Shown: positions 6,133-13,204, numbered from the stretch's first letter. The stretch: DNA of 13,204 nt from Rhodospirillales bacterium (GCA_023266795.1 JAHFPI010000029.1:1-13204), one strand, 5' to 3'. The notes: a model not told the origin generated them from the letters alone. Numbers and translations are program-made.

Positions 6133-7551
6133 TTAACTCTCCGCCGTCATTTCGTCGTCCGCCAGTGCGGGGCGGCGTTTGTAGTGGGTGTGCAGTTCGT
6201 CGGCGATGAGGAACGCCAGCTCCAGCCCCTGCGAGGCGTTCAGGCGCGGGTCGCAGTGCGTGTGGTAGCGCTCTGAGAGATTATCCTCGGTGATTTTGTG
6301 GGCGCCGCCGGTGCATTCGGTCACGTCCTGTCCGGTCAGCTCCAGATGCACCCCGCCGGGGTGCGTGCCTTCCGCGTGGTGGACGGCGAAGAAGCTTTTC
6401 ACTTCGGCCAGAATATTTTTGAACGCCCGCGTTTTATAGCTGGTGGATGAGGTCGTCGTATTGCCGTGCATCGGGTCGCAGACCCATGCCACGTTCCGGC
6501 CTTCCTTTTTAACGGCGCGGATCAGGCGGGGCAGGGCATCGGCGGCTTTTTCATGGCCGAGGCGGCTGATGAGGGTGATGCGTCCCGGTTCGTTGTCCGG
6601 ATTGAGGATGTCGAGCAGGCGGGACAATTCTTCCGTGGATAATGACGGCCCGCATTTGATGCCGATGGGGTTTTTGACGCCGCGCAGGAACTCCACATGC
6701 GCCCCGTCCGGCTGCCGCGTGCGGTCGCCGAGCCACAGGAAATGTGCGGAAACGTCGTACCAGTCGCCGGTCGTGCTATCGACACGGGTCAGCGCCTGTT
6801 CATAGGGGAGCAGCAGGGATTCATGCGCGGTGAAAAAATCGACTTCGCGGATCTGCGGCGCGTTTTCGGCGGTAATGCCCGCCGCCGCCATAAAAGCCAG
6901 CGCCTGATCGAGCTGCCGGGTAATCTCGCGGTAGCGTTCGGACAGCGGATGGTCTTTCACGAAGTCGAGCATCCATTTGTTGACGCGGCGCAGATCCGCA
7001 TAGCCGCCCTGCGCGAAGGCGCGAACGAGGTTGAGCGTGGCGGCGGACTGGTTATAGGCCTTGATCATCCGTTGCGGGTCGGGGCGGCGGGAGTCGGAGG
7101 TGAATTCCATGCCATTGATGATGTCGCCCCTGTAACTCGGCAGGGTCAGGCCGTTGCGGGTTTCGTTTTTGTCGCTGCGCGGCTTGGCGAACTGCCCGGC
7201 AATGCGCCCGACCTTGACGACGGGTATGCCGGCGGCGAAGGTCATCACAATCGCCATCTGCAAAATGACACGGAACGTGTCGCGGATATTCTGCGGATGG
7301 AATTCGGCAAAGCTCTCGGCGCAATCGCCCGCCTGCAACAGGAAGGCTTCTCCAGCGGCGACTTTGGCGAGAGATTTTTTCAGGCGGCGCGCTTCTCCCG
7401 CGAAAACCAGCGGCGGGTAGTTTTTAAGCGTGTCCGTGACGGCGGCCAGTGCGGCTGGGTCGGCATAATCCGGCAGTTGCAGCGCCGGTTTCTGCGCCCA
7501 GCTTTCAGGTGACCATGGTTTTGGAAGGTTGTTTTTGACTGCTTTTAACAT
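6133..7551 (-). CDS. 3-deoxy-D-arabino-heptulosonate 7-phosphate synthase, class II
   Basis: Condenses phosphoenolpyruvate with erythrose 4-phosphate, the entry step to the shikimate pathway for aromatic amino acids. This is the class II (plant/actinobacterial-like, AroG/AroH type) enzyme, 472 residues. Conserved blocks are visible in order: LLQAGDCAESF with metal-binding C77, KVGRIAGQFAKPRS (113-126) for PEP binding, GIKCGPS (297-303), WVCDPMHGNT with H362, and GGVHLELTGQDVTEC with E404. The ATG at 7549-7551 gives the N-terminus MLKAVKNNLPKPWSPESW, normal for the family. A TTG at 7587 would add 12 residues overlapping glnD and is not preferred. Neither start has a convincing Shine-Dalgarno sequence; with only 20 nt after the glnD stop, translational coupling or reinitiation is likely. 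It is followed 6 nt downstream by nadE. Confidence 0.95.
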   Translation of the reverse strand: MLKAVKNNLPKPWSPESWAQKPALQLPDYADPAALAAVTDTLKNYPPLVFAGEARRLKKSLAKVAAGEAFLLQAGDCAESFAEFHPQNIRDTFRVILQMAIVMTFAAGIPVVKVGRIAGQFAKPRSDKNETRNGLTLPSYRGDIINGMEFTSDSRRPDPQRMIKAYNQSAATLNLVRAFAQGGYADLRRVNKWMLDFVKDHPLSERYREITRQLDQALAFMAAAGITAENAPQIREVDFFTAHESLLLPYEQALTRVDSTTGDWYDVSAHFLWLGDRTRQPDGAHVEFLRGVKNPIGIKCGPSLSTEELSRLLDILNPDNEPGRITLISRLGHEKAADALPRLIRAVKKEGRNVAWVCDPMHGNTTTSSTSYKTRAFKNILAEVKSFFAVHHAEGTHPGGVHLELTGQDVTECTGGAHKITEDNLSERYHTHCDPRLNASQGLELAFLIADELHTHYKRRPALADDEMTAES

Positions 7552-7570
7552 ATCGGGAGAATAGCAGAGC

Positions 7571-10078
7571 CTAGAGGCTCTTTTCAAGCGCCCGTTTCAG
7601 ATTGTTTTCAATGGTTTGCAGCTTGCCGGGATGGAGGATTTTGAGGCCAAAGCTGTCACGGACGTAGAAAATATCCACCGCACGGCTGCCAAAGGTGGCG
7701 ATTTTGGCGGCGGAGATCTGCAGGCCTTCCCGTGACAGGGCGGAGGTAACGGCATAGAGGAATCCGGACCTGTCCCCGCCGCTCACCTCAATCACCGTGT
7801 TGCTGTTGCTGGCGTCATTATCAATGGTGACGCGCGGCAGGTTTTTGAAAAGCGTGGTTTTTTTGGCGGCGGTCTTTTGCCGTTCATGGATTTCCGCGCC
7901 CAGATCTATTTTTCCGTCCAGCGCCGCTTTGATCGTTTTGCTGAGAAAGGCGGTATTTTCGTAGACGTGACCCTTCAGGTTCTGGATCTGGAATACATCC
8001 TGCGCCATGCCGTTGCTCAGCGTATAAATCCGCGCCTCGACAATGGAGGCGCCGCTGGCAGCCATGGCGCCGGAGAGTATCGAAAACAGCCCTTTGCGGT
8101 CGGGCGTGAAGACCGTGACCTTGGTGTGGTCGTGTCTGGGCTGGGGGGTTATTTTGATATGGGTCGTGCCATCGCGCCAGCCTTTTTCCACCGCAGGGAG
8201 AAGGTCGGGCGTATCGGCGGATTTGACGCCTGAAATGCGTTCCGCCGATTTATGATAGAGCTCCGTCAGCAATCCCGATTTCCAGTTGTTCCAGCGCTCG
8301 GGGCCGACGGCCATGATGTCCGCCGTGGTCAGCAGGGTCAGGAGTTTCAAACGTTCCGGCGACTGCACGATGGCGGCGAAATCCTCGATCGTTTTCGGGT
8401 CGCTCAGGTCGCGCTTGAAGGCGGTCAGGGTCATGGCAAGGTGCTGTTCGACGAGCCATGACACCGTTTCCGTTTCCTCGGGCGTCAGCCCCAGCCGGGG
8501 GCAAAGCTCTCTTGCTAGCTCCGAGCCTGCGGCGGAATGATCTTTCCCCGTGCCTTTGGCGATGTCGTGCAGGAACATCGCCGTATATAAAGCGCGGCGG
8601 GAATGGATTTGCGGGAACAGGCCTGTGGCGAAAGGGGCCGCTGCCGCCAGTTCGCCGTTCTCCAGCCGGTGCATCATGCCGATGGCGCGGAGCGTATGCT
8701 CGTCCGCCGTGAAGGCGTGGTACATGTCGTATTGCATGTGCGCCACGATATTGCTGAAAGCGGGGATAAGCGTACCCAGCACATCCGCTTCGTTCATATG
8801 GCGCAGCGTTTGTTCCGCCCTTTTGTGGTCCAGCAGGATATCCAGAAACAGATGGCAGGCTTCGGTGTTTTTTTTCGCCAGCTTGTCGAGTGAATGGCGG
8901 ATATGGCGCAGGGCATCGGGATGGATGTCAATTCCCGCCGTCTGGCTCACCCTGAAAATACGGATGATTTCCGCCGGAAAATTTTTGAAGGTATTGATGT
9001 TTTTGACCGTCAGCCGGTTTCCTTTGATAGGAAAATCTTCCACGCTGTCCTGCAATACCAGTTTTTTCGCGCCGGCCGTCGCGCCGCCGCTAAGGGACTG
9101 CGCCTCTATTTTCGCGCAGAGAATGCGCGTCAGGTGGCCGACTTCCCGCGCCAGCAGAAAATAATCTTTCATGAATTTTTCGGCGCGGACGTGCGGTTCG
9201 GCATCTTTGTAGCCCATCAGGAGGGCGATGTGCGGCTGGCTGTCGAAGGAGAGGCGGTCATCCGCGCGACCGGCGAGAAAATGCAGATGGCAGCGCACCG
9301 TCCAGAAAAAATGCAGCGCCTTTTTGAGCGTTGCGGCCTCGGCGGCGGTCAGGATGTCCTTTTTAACCATGTCTTCGGGGCGGTGGACGCCATAGAGAAA
9401 ATTGCTGATCCAGAGGAGGGTATGGATATCCCGCAGGGCGCCTTTGCCTTCCTTGATGTCGGGTTCCAGCTGGTAGCGGCTGTCGCCGGTTTTCAGGTGG
9501 CGGGCATCGCGTTCGTCCAGTTTGGTTGAAATGAAAAATCCGGGTGGGGTGGCCTTGATGTGCTTCCGGAAGCTTTTCTCCAGCCGCTGATAGGTGGCGT
9601 TTTTTCCCCAGATATGGCGTTTTTCCAGCAGGCTGGTCAGGAATGACGCGTCAACAGCCATCGCCTTTTCGCAATCCTCCAGCGTGCGGACGGAGGCGCT
9701 TAGTTTCAGGCCGAGATCCCAAAGATAGCCGCTGAGTGATTCTATAAATTTCTTTGTTTGGCGGTTCAGGGGCTGTTCGTGGATGAAAACAACGTCGATA
9801 TCGGAGTAGGGCGCTAGCTCTTTTCGCCCATAGCCGCCGAGGGCTATAATGGCAGGAGCTGAGGGTGTATTGGTTAGTTTAAGGCAGTATTCTGACAATT
9901 CGAAAATTGTCTTATCAATTAAATCCGTATAGTTACTTTGGAATTTTAATCCGAAATCGTAATGATTTCCGGACTTTAAAAAGCTCGCTTTCAGGAGCTC
10001 AAACTTTACCTGAAATAAACGGCTTATTTCCTTTATTTCTAAAGAAGAACCGGCCGATTTTTTAACTAATTTTCCCAT
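7571..10078 (-). CDS. glnD: Bifunctional PII uridylyltransferase / uridylyl-removing enzyme
   Basis: The cytoplasmic nitrogen sensor that uridylylates PII proteins when glutamine is low and removes UMP when it is high, thereby steering glutamine synthetase and Ntr control. Domains in order in the 835 residues: nucleotidyltransferase with GGYGRKELAPYSDID (81-95; metal ligands D93 and D95), a helical linker, an HD hydrolase domain with HAFTADEHT (454-462) and FLHDIAKGTGKDHS (502-515; H504, D505), then two ACT domains (about 654-725 and 762-835) that bind glutamine. All catalytic motifs are present. It is slightly shorter than the roughly 890-residue E. coli enzyme. The ATG at 10076-10078 is preceded by AAGGA, but about 14-15 nt away, longer than ideal. 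The gene heads the minus-strand run and diverges from the exonuclease gene across 120 AT-rich bases. In many alphaproteobacteria glnD lies near mutS, and here a mutS remnant lies about 2.7 kb away. Confidence 0.95.
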   Translation of the reverse strand: MGKLVKKSAGSSLEIKEISRLFQVKFELLKASFLKSGNHYDFGLKFQSNYTDLIDKTIFELSEYCLKLTNTPSAPAIIALGGYGRKELAPYSDIDVVFIHEQPLNRQTKKFIESLSGYLWDLGLKLSASVRTLEDCEKAMAVDASFLTSLLEKRHIWGKNATYQRLEKSFRKHIKATPPGFFISTKLDERDARHLKTGDSRYQLEPDIKEGKGALRDIHTLLWISNFLYGVHRPEDMVKKDILTAAEAATLKKALHFFWTVRCHLHFLAGRADDRLSFDSQPHIALLMGYKDAEPHVRAEKFMKDYFLLAREVGHLTRILCAKIEAQSLSGGATAGAKKLVLQDSVEDFPIKGNRLTVKNINTFKNFPAEIIRIFRVSQTAGIDIHPDALRHIRHSLDKLAKKNTEACHLFLDILLDHKRAEQTLRHMNEADVLGTLIPAFSNIVAHMQYDMYHAFTADEHTLRAIGMMHRLENGELAAAAPFATGLFPQIHSRRALYTAMFLHDIAKGTGKDHSAAGSELARELCPRLGLTPEETETVSWLVEQHLAMTLTAFKRDLSDPKTIEDFAAIVQSPERLKLLTLLTTADIMAVGPERWNNWKSGLLTELYHKSAERISGVKSADTPDLLPAVEKGWRDGTTHIKITPQPRHDHTKVTVFTPDRKGLFSILSGAMAASGASIVEARIYTLSNGMAQDVFQIQNLKGHVYENTAFLSKTIKAALDGKIDLGAEIHERQKTAAKKTTLFKNLPRVTIDNDASNSNTVIEVSGGDRSGFLYAVTSALSREGLQISAAKIATFGSRAVDIFYVRDSFGLKILHPGKLQTIENNLKRALEKSL

Positions 10079-10198
10079 AGCGTAATTATATTTCCTTAAG
10101 GCATATTTTTTAGTGCATTATATTTCAAAAGATGCTATCAAATATACACACTAATAAAAACAGAGAAATGATATCTGTACAGAGAGAGGGCAGTACGC
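10079..10198. promoter_or_regulatory. AT-rich divergent intergenic region, glnD / exonuclease gene
   Basis: These 120 bases separate two divergent genes, so both promoters should lie here. Base composition is clearly more AT-rich than the flanking genes. On the minus strand a TATAAT-like box is visible at 10117-10122, but no good -35 lies at the usual 16-18 nt. On the plus strand no convincing -35/-10 pair was found. The sequence AGAGAGGG ending about 8 nt before the GTG at 10199 is a plausible ribosome binding site for the exonuclease. No repressor palindrome longer than the short CCTTAAGG (about 10094-10101) was noticed. Confidence 0.4.
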
Positions 10199-11776
10199 GT
10201 GTTTGTATTTTACGATACGGAAACAACAGGCCTCGATCACGACTTCAGCCAGATATTGCAGATTGGTCTGATATTCACCGACGACGATCTGAATACCCTC
10301 TCCAGCAAAAAAGTAGAGTGTCGCAGCTCCCCCTGGGTGGTGCCGGCGCCGGGCGCGCTGCTGACCACCGGTTTTTCCCCGGATGACCTGAAATTCAACA
10401 AACTTTCGAACTATGAAATGATGCATGCGGTGAACGACTGGCTGCGCGGGCAGCATTGGCCGGTCACTTTCGTCGGCTATAACAGCATCGGCTACGACGA
10501 GCCCGTGCTGGCGCAGAATTTCTTCCAGAACCTGCTCGATCCCGGTCTGACCACCAGCAAGAACAAGGCCAATAACCAGTCCAACGGCGTTGCCGATGTG
10601 ATGGTGCTGGTGAAGGCCGTGGCGGCGTATATGCCGGGCGTTCTGAAGCTGGACGTCATGAACGATTTCGGCACCCCGAGCCTGACCCTGATCAACGTCG
10701 CGCGCCAGAACGGCGTCATCCTTTCGGACGACGATGCGCATGACGCCATGAACGACATCAAGGCGACGGTCGGCGTGGCCAAGTTCCTGCGCAAGGCCGC
10801 TCCGGCGGTCTGGGAGCAGATGATGACGCTGTCCACCGCCGAGGGCGTGGATACGTTCCTGAACAGCAATAAAGTTTTCACCTATACCAACGGCAGCCGC
10901 AAATCCTCCGTCATGACGTCGCTGGACGGAAAAGCGTCAGGCGCTGCCGTGCAGGCGCCGCTGTATGACCTGAGCATCGACCCGACGCCCTATCTGAAGA
11001 TGACGCCGGAGCAGCTGAAGAACGTTCTCCAGTCGAAGGGGACGAAGCCCTTTGTGCTGGTGCGCAAGGGCAGCCAGCCCATCCTGATGCCGCTGGAGCT
11101 GTCCGAGCCGGTTCTTCCTGCGGCCTATGATGAAAAGCTTTATGCCGCCCGCGCCCGGACGCTGCGTTCGCACAAGGTGTTTCTGGACAATGTGGCGAAG
11201 GCGGTGGCGCTCGTCAAGCAGGAGCAGGCGGCGCTGACGCCAACGTCCTACCCGGAAAAACTGATCGGCAAGGAAGTCCCCGCGCCGGTGCAGAAAAATA
11301 TCGATATTTGGATCAGGGCCTTCCACGATGCCGACAGCTGGCACGATGCTGCGGCGCTGGTAAGCAATTTTCCGGTCCGTTTCAAGGATGAGCTGGCCGC
11401 CGACCCGTCGCTGATCCGCTTTGCGCGGTTTGCAGAGCGCATCGTTTATGAACACGCGCCGCAGGAGCTGAGCAAGGAAAAACAGGATTCCCTGAAAACG
11501 CACATCGCCGAACGGCTGCTCAACCCCGATCTCAAGGCGCCCTACATGACCATCGCCAAGGCGCGCAAGGAACTGCAGCAGATCGAGCTGGAGCGCAGCT
11601 GGGGCAAAAACAAGAAGTGGGATCACGTGACCGACACCCAGATCCGCGCCCTGAAACTCTATTACACCTCCATCGAAAAAGAATACGCCCCCTTCCTGCC
11701 TACCCCGCCGGTCAACGACAACGCGCCGGTGGTGCCTGAAGTGAAGAAGCCGCCGAATAACGGGCCGAAGATTTAA
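10199..11776 (+). CDS. sbcB: Exodeoxyribonuclease I (SbcB)-like DEDDh 3'-5' exonuclease
   Basis: Probably degrades single-stranded DNA 3' to 5', acting in recombination and mismatch repair. The DEDDh residues are readable: D6 and E8 in FYDTETTG, D100 in FVGYNSIGYDEPVL, and H181 with D186 in AHDAMNDIKAT. The GYN...YDE block is characteristic of the ExoI branch rather than DnaQ or RNase T. The region after residue 190 (TLSTAEGVDTFLNSNKVFTYTNG; later WIRAFHDADSW and IRFARFAERIVYEHAP) corresponds in order to the SH3-like and helical parts of ExoI. At 525 residues it is longer than the 475 of E. coli; the extra sequence includes a Pro/Asn-rich C-terminal tail. The start is a GTG with a purine-rich site (AGAGAGGG) 8 nt upstream; the nearby ATG at 10168 is out of frame. 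Codon usage matches the GC-rich housekeeping genes. The following gene starts 51 nt downstream. Confidence 0.85.
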   Translation: MFVFYDTETTGLDHDFSQILQIGLIFTDDDLNTLSSKKVECRSSPWVVPAPGALLTTGFSPDDLKFNKLSNYEMMHAVNDWLRGQHWPVTFVGYNSIGYDEPVLAQNFFQNLLDPGLTTSKNKANNQSNGVADVMVLVKAVAAYMPGVLKLDVMNDFGTPSLTLINVARQNGVILSDDDAHDAMNDIKATVGVAKFLRKAAPAVWEQMMTLSTAEGVDTFLNSNKVFTYTNGSRKSSVMTSLDGKASGAAVQAPLYDLSIDPTPYLKMTPEQLKNVLQSKGTKPFVLVRKGSQPILMPLELSEPVLPAAYDEKLYAARARTLRSHKVFLDNVAKAVALVKQEQAALTPTSYPEKLIGKEVPAPVQKNIDIWIRAFHDADSWHDAAALVSNFPVRFKDELAADPSLIRFARFAERIVYEHAPQELSKEKQDSLKTHIAERLLNPDLKAPYMTIAKARKELQQIELERSWGKNKKWDHVTDTQIRALKLYYTSIEKEYAPFLPTPPVNDNAPVVPEVKKPPNNGPKI

Positions 11777-11827
11777 TCGGGTGCTGCTTTTTTGAGAATA
11801 TCTTGTCACATATTTTGTAAAAATATT

Positions 11828-12790
11828 ATGCGGCTCATAATTACTCTTTTTCTGCTAGTACTCTTTGCGGGTTCCGCCAATGCCCAAGCGCCCTGTGTCG
11901 CTAATCTGCTTTCCGCAGCAGAAGGGGGCGACGTGGAAGCTCAAAATGGACTTGGGCGGTGTTACGAACTTGGCCAAGATGTCCCGAAAAATTACGCGGA
12001 GGCTTACTTCTGGTACAGCCTTGCTGCATCAAAAGTGCCGGTAGCTGACCGTTACAATGTCACTGCTTTGCGCGATGGGGTCGCCGAGCATTTGACAAAA
12101 ACACAGATAGAGGTTGCAAAAAAGAATGTGGCAGAATGGATTCCTGCCACTGCCACAGCTTCTCCAGTAGAGATTGAATCCCGAACTTTAGCCCGTATTC
12201 CTCGCCCCTCAGTCTTTGAGATGGTTACATCGCGAGCGTTTATAATTTTCTTTATACTTCCCGTTCTCTTATTAGCAATCGCCATACCCGCTTTGTTCAT
12301 ATTGTTGCGCAAAATTTTTAAAGTGATTAATTGGCGAAGCCGAAAAGTATGGGCGGTCGGAGCTTTGTTATTTGCACTATGGCTGCCTTGGGAGATATTA
12401 ACTGCCAATGGCGTCTGTGTTAGCAAATTCCGTTCTTTAAGCGATGTGGATTTCGTGGATAGATACCTGATAGGGCCTCAAGCGCTTGAAATGACGCTTG
12501 ACGAGCGCAGCGCAAAAAGGCAAGAGAACCTTAAAAAAATGGGCTATACTGTCGTTTGGTACTGGATACAAGGTCCATACCATTATCTTTTTACCCCGTA
12601 CCGAGTCAACTTGGATATCGTCCTAGATAATCCAGATAAACAGGACGCTCTGAATGTTAATATTGGTCTCGATTCCTGCGGTGAGCCGTTTGATAGATGG
12701 GGAGACCGAATGACGTGGACCGGATCAGATTACAAAAGTCACAGTTGGGACCGTGACCTCACTAAATACTATAAAAATCTGAAACAGTAA
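11828..12790 (+). CDS. Sel1-repeat protein with signal peptide and two membrane segments
   Basis: A 320-residue envelope protein of unknown function. The N-terminus MRLIITLFLLVLFAGSANAQA is a clear signal peptide, with likely cleavage after ANA (about residue 19). Residues 26-69 form a Sel1/TPR-like repeat (AAEGGDVEAQNGLGRCYELG, then DVPKNYAEAYFWYSLAAS), a protein-interaction helix pair. Two hydrophobic segments follow (about 137-160 and 174-191), so the Sel1 part and the roughly 130-residue C-terminal domain, rich in Trp/Tyr/Asp, should both face the periplasm. The C-terminal domain (YTVVWYWIQGPYHYLFTPYRVN) is not recognised. The ATG at 11828 is chosen because it begins the signal peptide; a TTG at 11792 is in frame but would add a poor leader. 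No strong Shine-Dalgarno sequence is seen. The gene is AT-richer than the exonuclease gene before it, suggesting recent acquisition. Its TAA abuts the mutS remnant's stop with no gap. Confidence 0.75.
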   Translation: MRLIITLFLLVLFAGSANAQAPCVANLLSAAEGGDVEAQNGLGRCYELGQDVPKNYAEAYFWYSLAASKVPVADRYNVTALRDGVAEHLTKTQIEVAKKNVAEWIPATATASPVEIESRTLARIPRPSVFEMVTSRAFIIFFILPVLLLAIAIPALFILLRKIFKVINWRSRKVWAVGALLFALWLPWEILTANGVCVSKFRSLSDVDFVDRYLIGPQALEMTLDERSAKRQENLKKMGYTVVWYWIQGPYHYLFTPYRVNLDIVLDNPDKQDALNVNIGLDSCGEPFDRWGDRMTWTGSDYKSHSWDRDLTKYYKNLKQ

Positions 12791-12895
12791 TCAGAGCATC
12801 CCCTTCAACCGATACAGCGCCTCCAGTGCCTCTTTGGGGGAGAGGGTGTCGGGGTTGAGGGTTTTCAGGGCTTCCTCGATTTTCGAAATTATTTC
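12791..12895 (-). pseudogene. mutS: mutS remnant: last 34 codons only
   Basis: The minus strand reads ISKIEEALKTLNPD, then TLSPKEALEALYRLKGML, then a TGA stop (12791-12793). This matches the extreme C-terminus of the mismatch-recognition ATPase MutS, whose proteins typically end in a D-L-(S/T)-P-(R/K)-E-A-L-(x)3-Y-R-L-K pattern. None of the ATPase, clamp or mismatch-binding domains is present. Homology stops at about 12895, where the plus-strand -35 box of the toxin-antitoxin operon begins (12896). The open frame can be extended to an ATG near 12908 as a 38-codon ORF, but that extra part is operator sequence. I infer that mutS was cut by arrival of the toxin-antitoxin module or by a rearrangement. 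An intact mutS may exist elsewhere. Confidence 0.75.
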
Positions 12896-12925
12896 TTGAC
12901 GTATCATGATATATCATGATATGAT
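12896..12925 (+). promoter_or_regulatory. Promoter of the toxin-antitoxin operon
   Basis: TTGACG (12896-12901) and TATGAT (12920-12925), separated by 18 nt, each match the sigma-70 consensus at 5 of 6 bases. The box pair lies about 30 nt before the antitoxin start codon, and an operator fills the spacer. Confidence 0.7.
12902..12921. promoter_or_regulatory. Perfect 20-bp palindromic operator with two ATCATGAT half-sites
   Basis: Bases 12902-12921 are a perfect palindrome. It is made of two copies of ATCATGAT (12903-12910 and 12913-12920), each self-complementary and spaced exactly 10 bp apart, one helical turn. This is the arrangement expected for two ribbon-helix-helix dimers binding the same DNA face. 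Its position between -35 and -10 implies autorepression by the antitoxin, as is usual for type II toxin-antitoxin operons. Confidence 0.7.
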
Positions 12926-12952
12926 ATGAATATAAATGCAGGAGTAAGAAAC

Positions 12953-13180
12953 ATGCCTCCTTCTCGTGAAAAATTTGCCACTCAGGTGGATACTAATATC
13001 CTTTCAACCGTGCGCCTTCTGGCGCATAAAGAAGGCCGCCAACTGCAGGCGCTGGTTGACGAGGCTTTGGCGGATCTGATTGAAAAGCACAAAAATGCCC
13101 GCCCCCGGAACCATGTTATGGCCGCTTATCTTGCCAGCCATGAGAAATATGGCGATCTTTATAAAAAACTCGCTGAATGA
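12953..13180 (+). CDS. Ribbon-helix-helix antitoxin of a Doc/Fic-type toxin-antitoxin pair
   Basis: A 75-residue protein predicted to neutralise the following toxin and repress its own operon. The N-terminal part fits a ribbon-helix-helix fold: strand KFATQVD (about 6-12), helix TNILSTVRLLAHKEG, helix RQLQALVDEALADLIEKHK. The C-terminal HVMAAYLASHEKYGDLYKKL is likely the toxin-binding segment; that assignment is inferred from how such antitoxins are built. The ATG at 12953 is chosen because AGGAG (12940-12944) lies 8 nt before it; the in-frame ATG at 12926 overlaps the -10 box and is unlikely to be used. The stop overlaps the next start as ATGA (13177-13180), so the two proteins are translationally coupled. 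Antitoxin first, toxin second is the usual order. Confidence 0.8.
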   Translation: MPPSREKFATQVDTNILSTVRLLAHKEGRQLQALVDEALADLIEKHKNARPRNHVMAAYLASHEKYGDLYKKLAE

Positions 13181-13204
13181 CTGACTACCTGACCATGGCA
13201 GATG
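13177..13204 (+). CDS. Probable Doc (death-on-curing, Fic-fold) toxin, first nine codons only
   Basis: The start ATG overlaps the antitoxin stop by 4 nt (ATGA), and the frame MTDYLTMAD continues to the window edge. The short N-terminus resembles chromosomal Doc-family toxins, which often begin with YLT followed by an Asp/Glu and a helix containing an IH pair. Doc toxins phosphorylate elongation factor Tu and stop translation. Only nine residues are visible, so the family call rests on these, on the overlap, and on the antitoxin type. No catalytic HPFxxGN-type motif is in view. Confidence 0.5.

Noticed and set aside
6697..7512. Plus-strand open frame of 271 codons opposite the DAHP synthase gene
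   Set aside because: The minus strand encodes the conserved class II DAHP synthase across the same bases; the antisense product shows no recognisable motif.
7551..7587. TTG at 7587 as the DAHP synthase start
   Set aside because: It lies within the end of glnD and adds 12 residues not expected in the family; the ATG at 7551 gives a normal N-terminus.
10079..10198. tRNA or small RNA in the divergent gap
   Set aside because: No cloverleaf, CCA end or stable GC-rich fold is visible in this AT-rich stretch.
10937..11809. Minus-strand open frame of 290 codons opposite the exonuclease gene
   Set aside because: Arg/Leu/His-rich translation without motifs; the opposite strand carries the complete DEDDh exonuclease.
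12926..12955. Upstream ATG as antitoxin start
   Set aside because: It directly follows the -10 box, so it would lie at or before the transcript's 5' end. The ATG at 12953 has a well-placed AGGAG.

Overview
The window looks like chromosomal DNA of an alphaproteobacterium. Most genes are moderately GC-rich. The gene set includes glnD, a class II DAHP synthase, glutamine-dependent NAD synthetase and a GluRS of the second alphaproteobacterial type. It also carries GC-rich palindromic repeats of kinds that are common in alphaproteobacteria. The lineage could be Micavibrio- or Rhodospirillales-like, but that is an inference from protein style, not a database match.

Layout. Bases 3-521 (+) hold the 3' end of an unrecognised protein. 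It converges with a minus-strand run of six genes that reads from 10078 down to 524: glnD (PII uridylyltransferase), a class II DAHP synthase, nadE, an AT-rich anchored protein resembling DUF2927, gltX and trmJ. Spacing is tight from glnD through the DUF2927-like gene (20 nt, 6 nt, then a 1-nt stop/start overlap), which suggests one transcript. gltX follows a 181-nt gap that has its own candidate promoter and two REP-like hairpins. trmJ follows a 131-nt gap filled by a 104-bp inverted-repeat element. A 120-nt AT-rich divergent region then separates glnD from a plus-strand pair: an exonuclease I (SbcB)-like DEDDh nuclease and an AT-rich Sel1-repeat membrane protein.

The right edge is the most dynamic part. 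Only the last 34 codons of mutS survive (12791-12895, minus strand). Directly against the break lies the promoter and operator of a plus-strand toxin-antitoxin pair: a ribbon-helix-helix antitoxin, followed with a 4-nt ATGA overlap by the first nine codons of a probable Doc/Fic toxin that runs off the window.

The strongest unusual signals are two. One is a 102-bp palindromic repeat sitting in frame inside nadE, adding 34 residues between the glutaminase and synthetase domains. The other is the mutS remnant fused to the toxin-antitoxin promoter. No tRNA, rRNA, CRISPR array or transposase was seen. The genes form no single new pathway. They are housekeeping functions (nitrogen sensing, shikimate entry, NAD synthesis, tRNA charging and modification) interrupted by small repeats and by AT-rich accessory genes.
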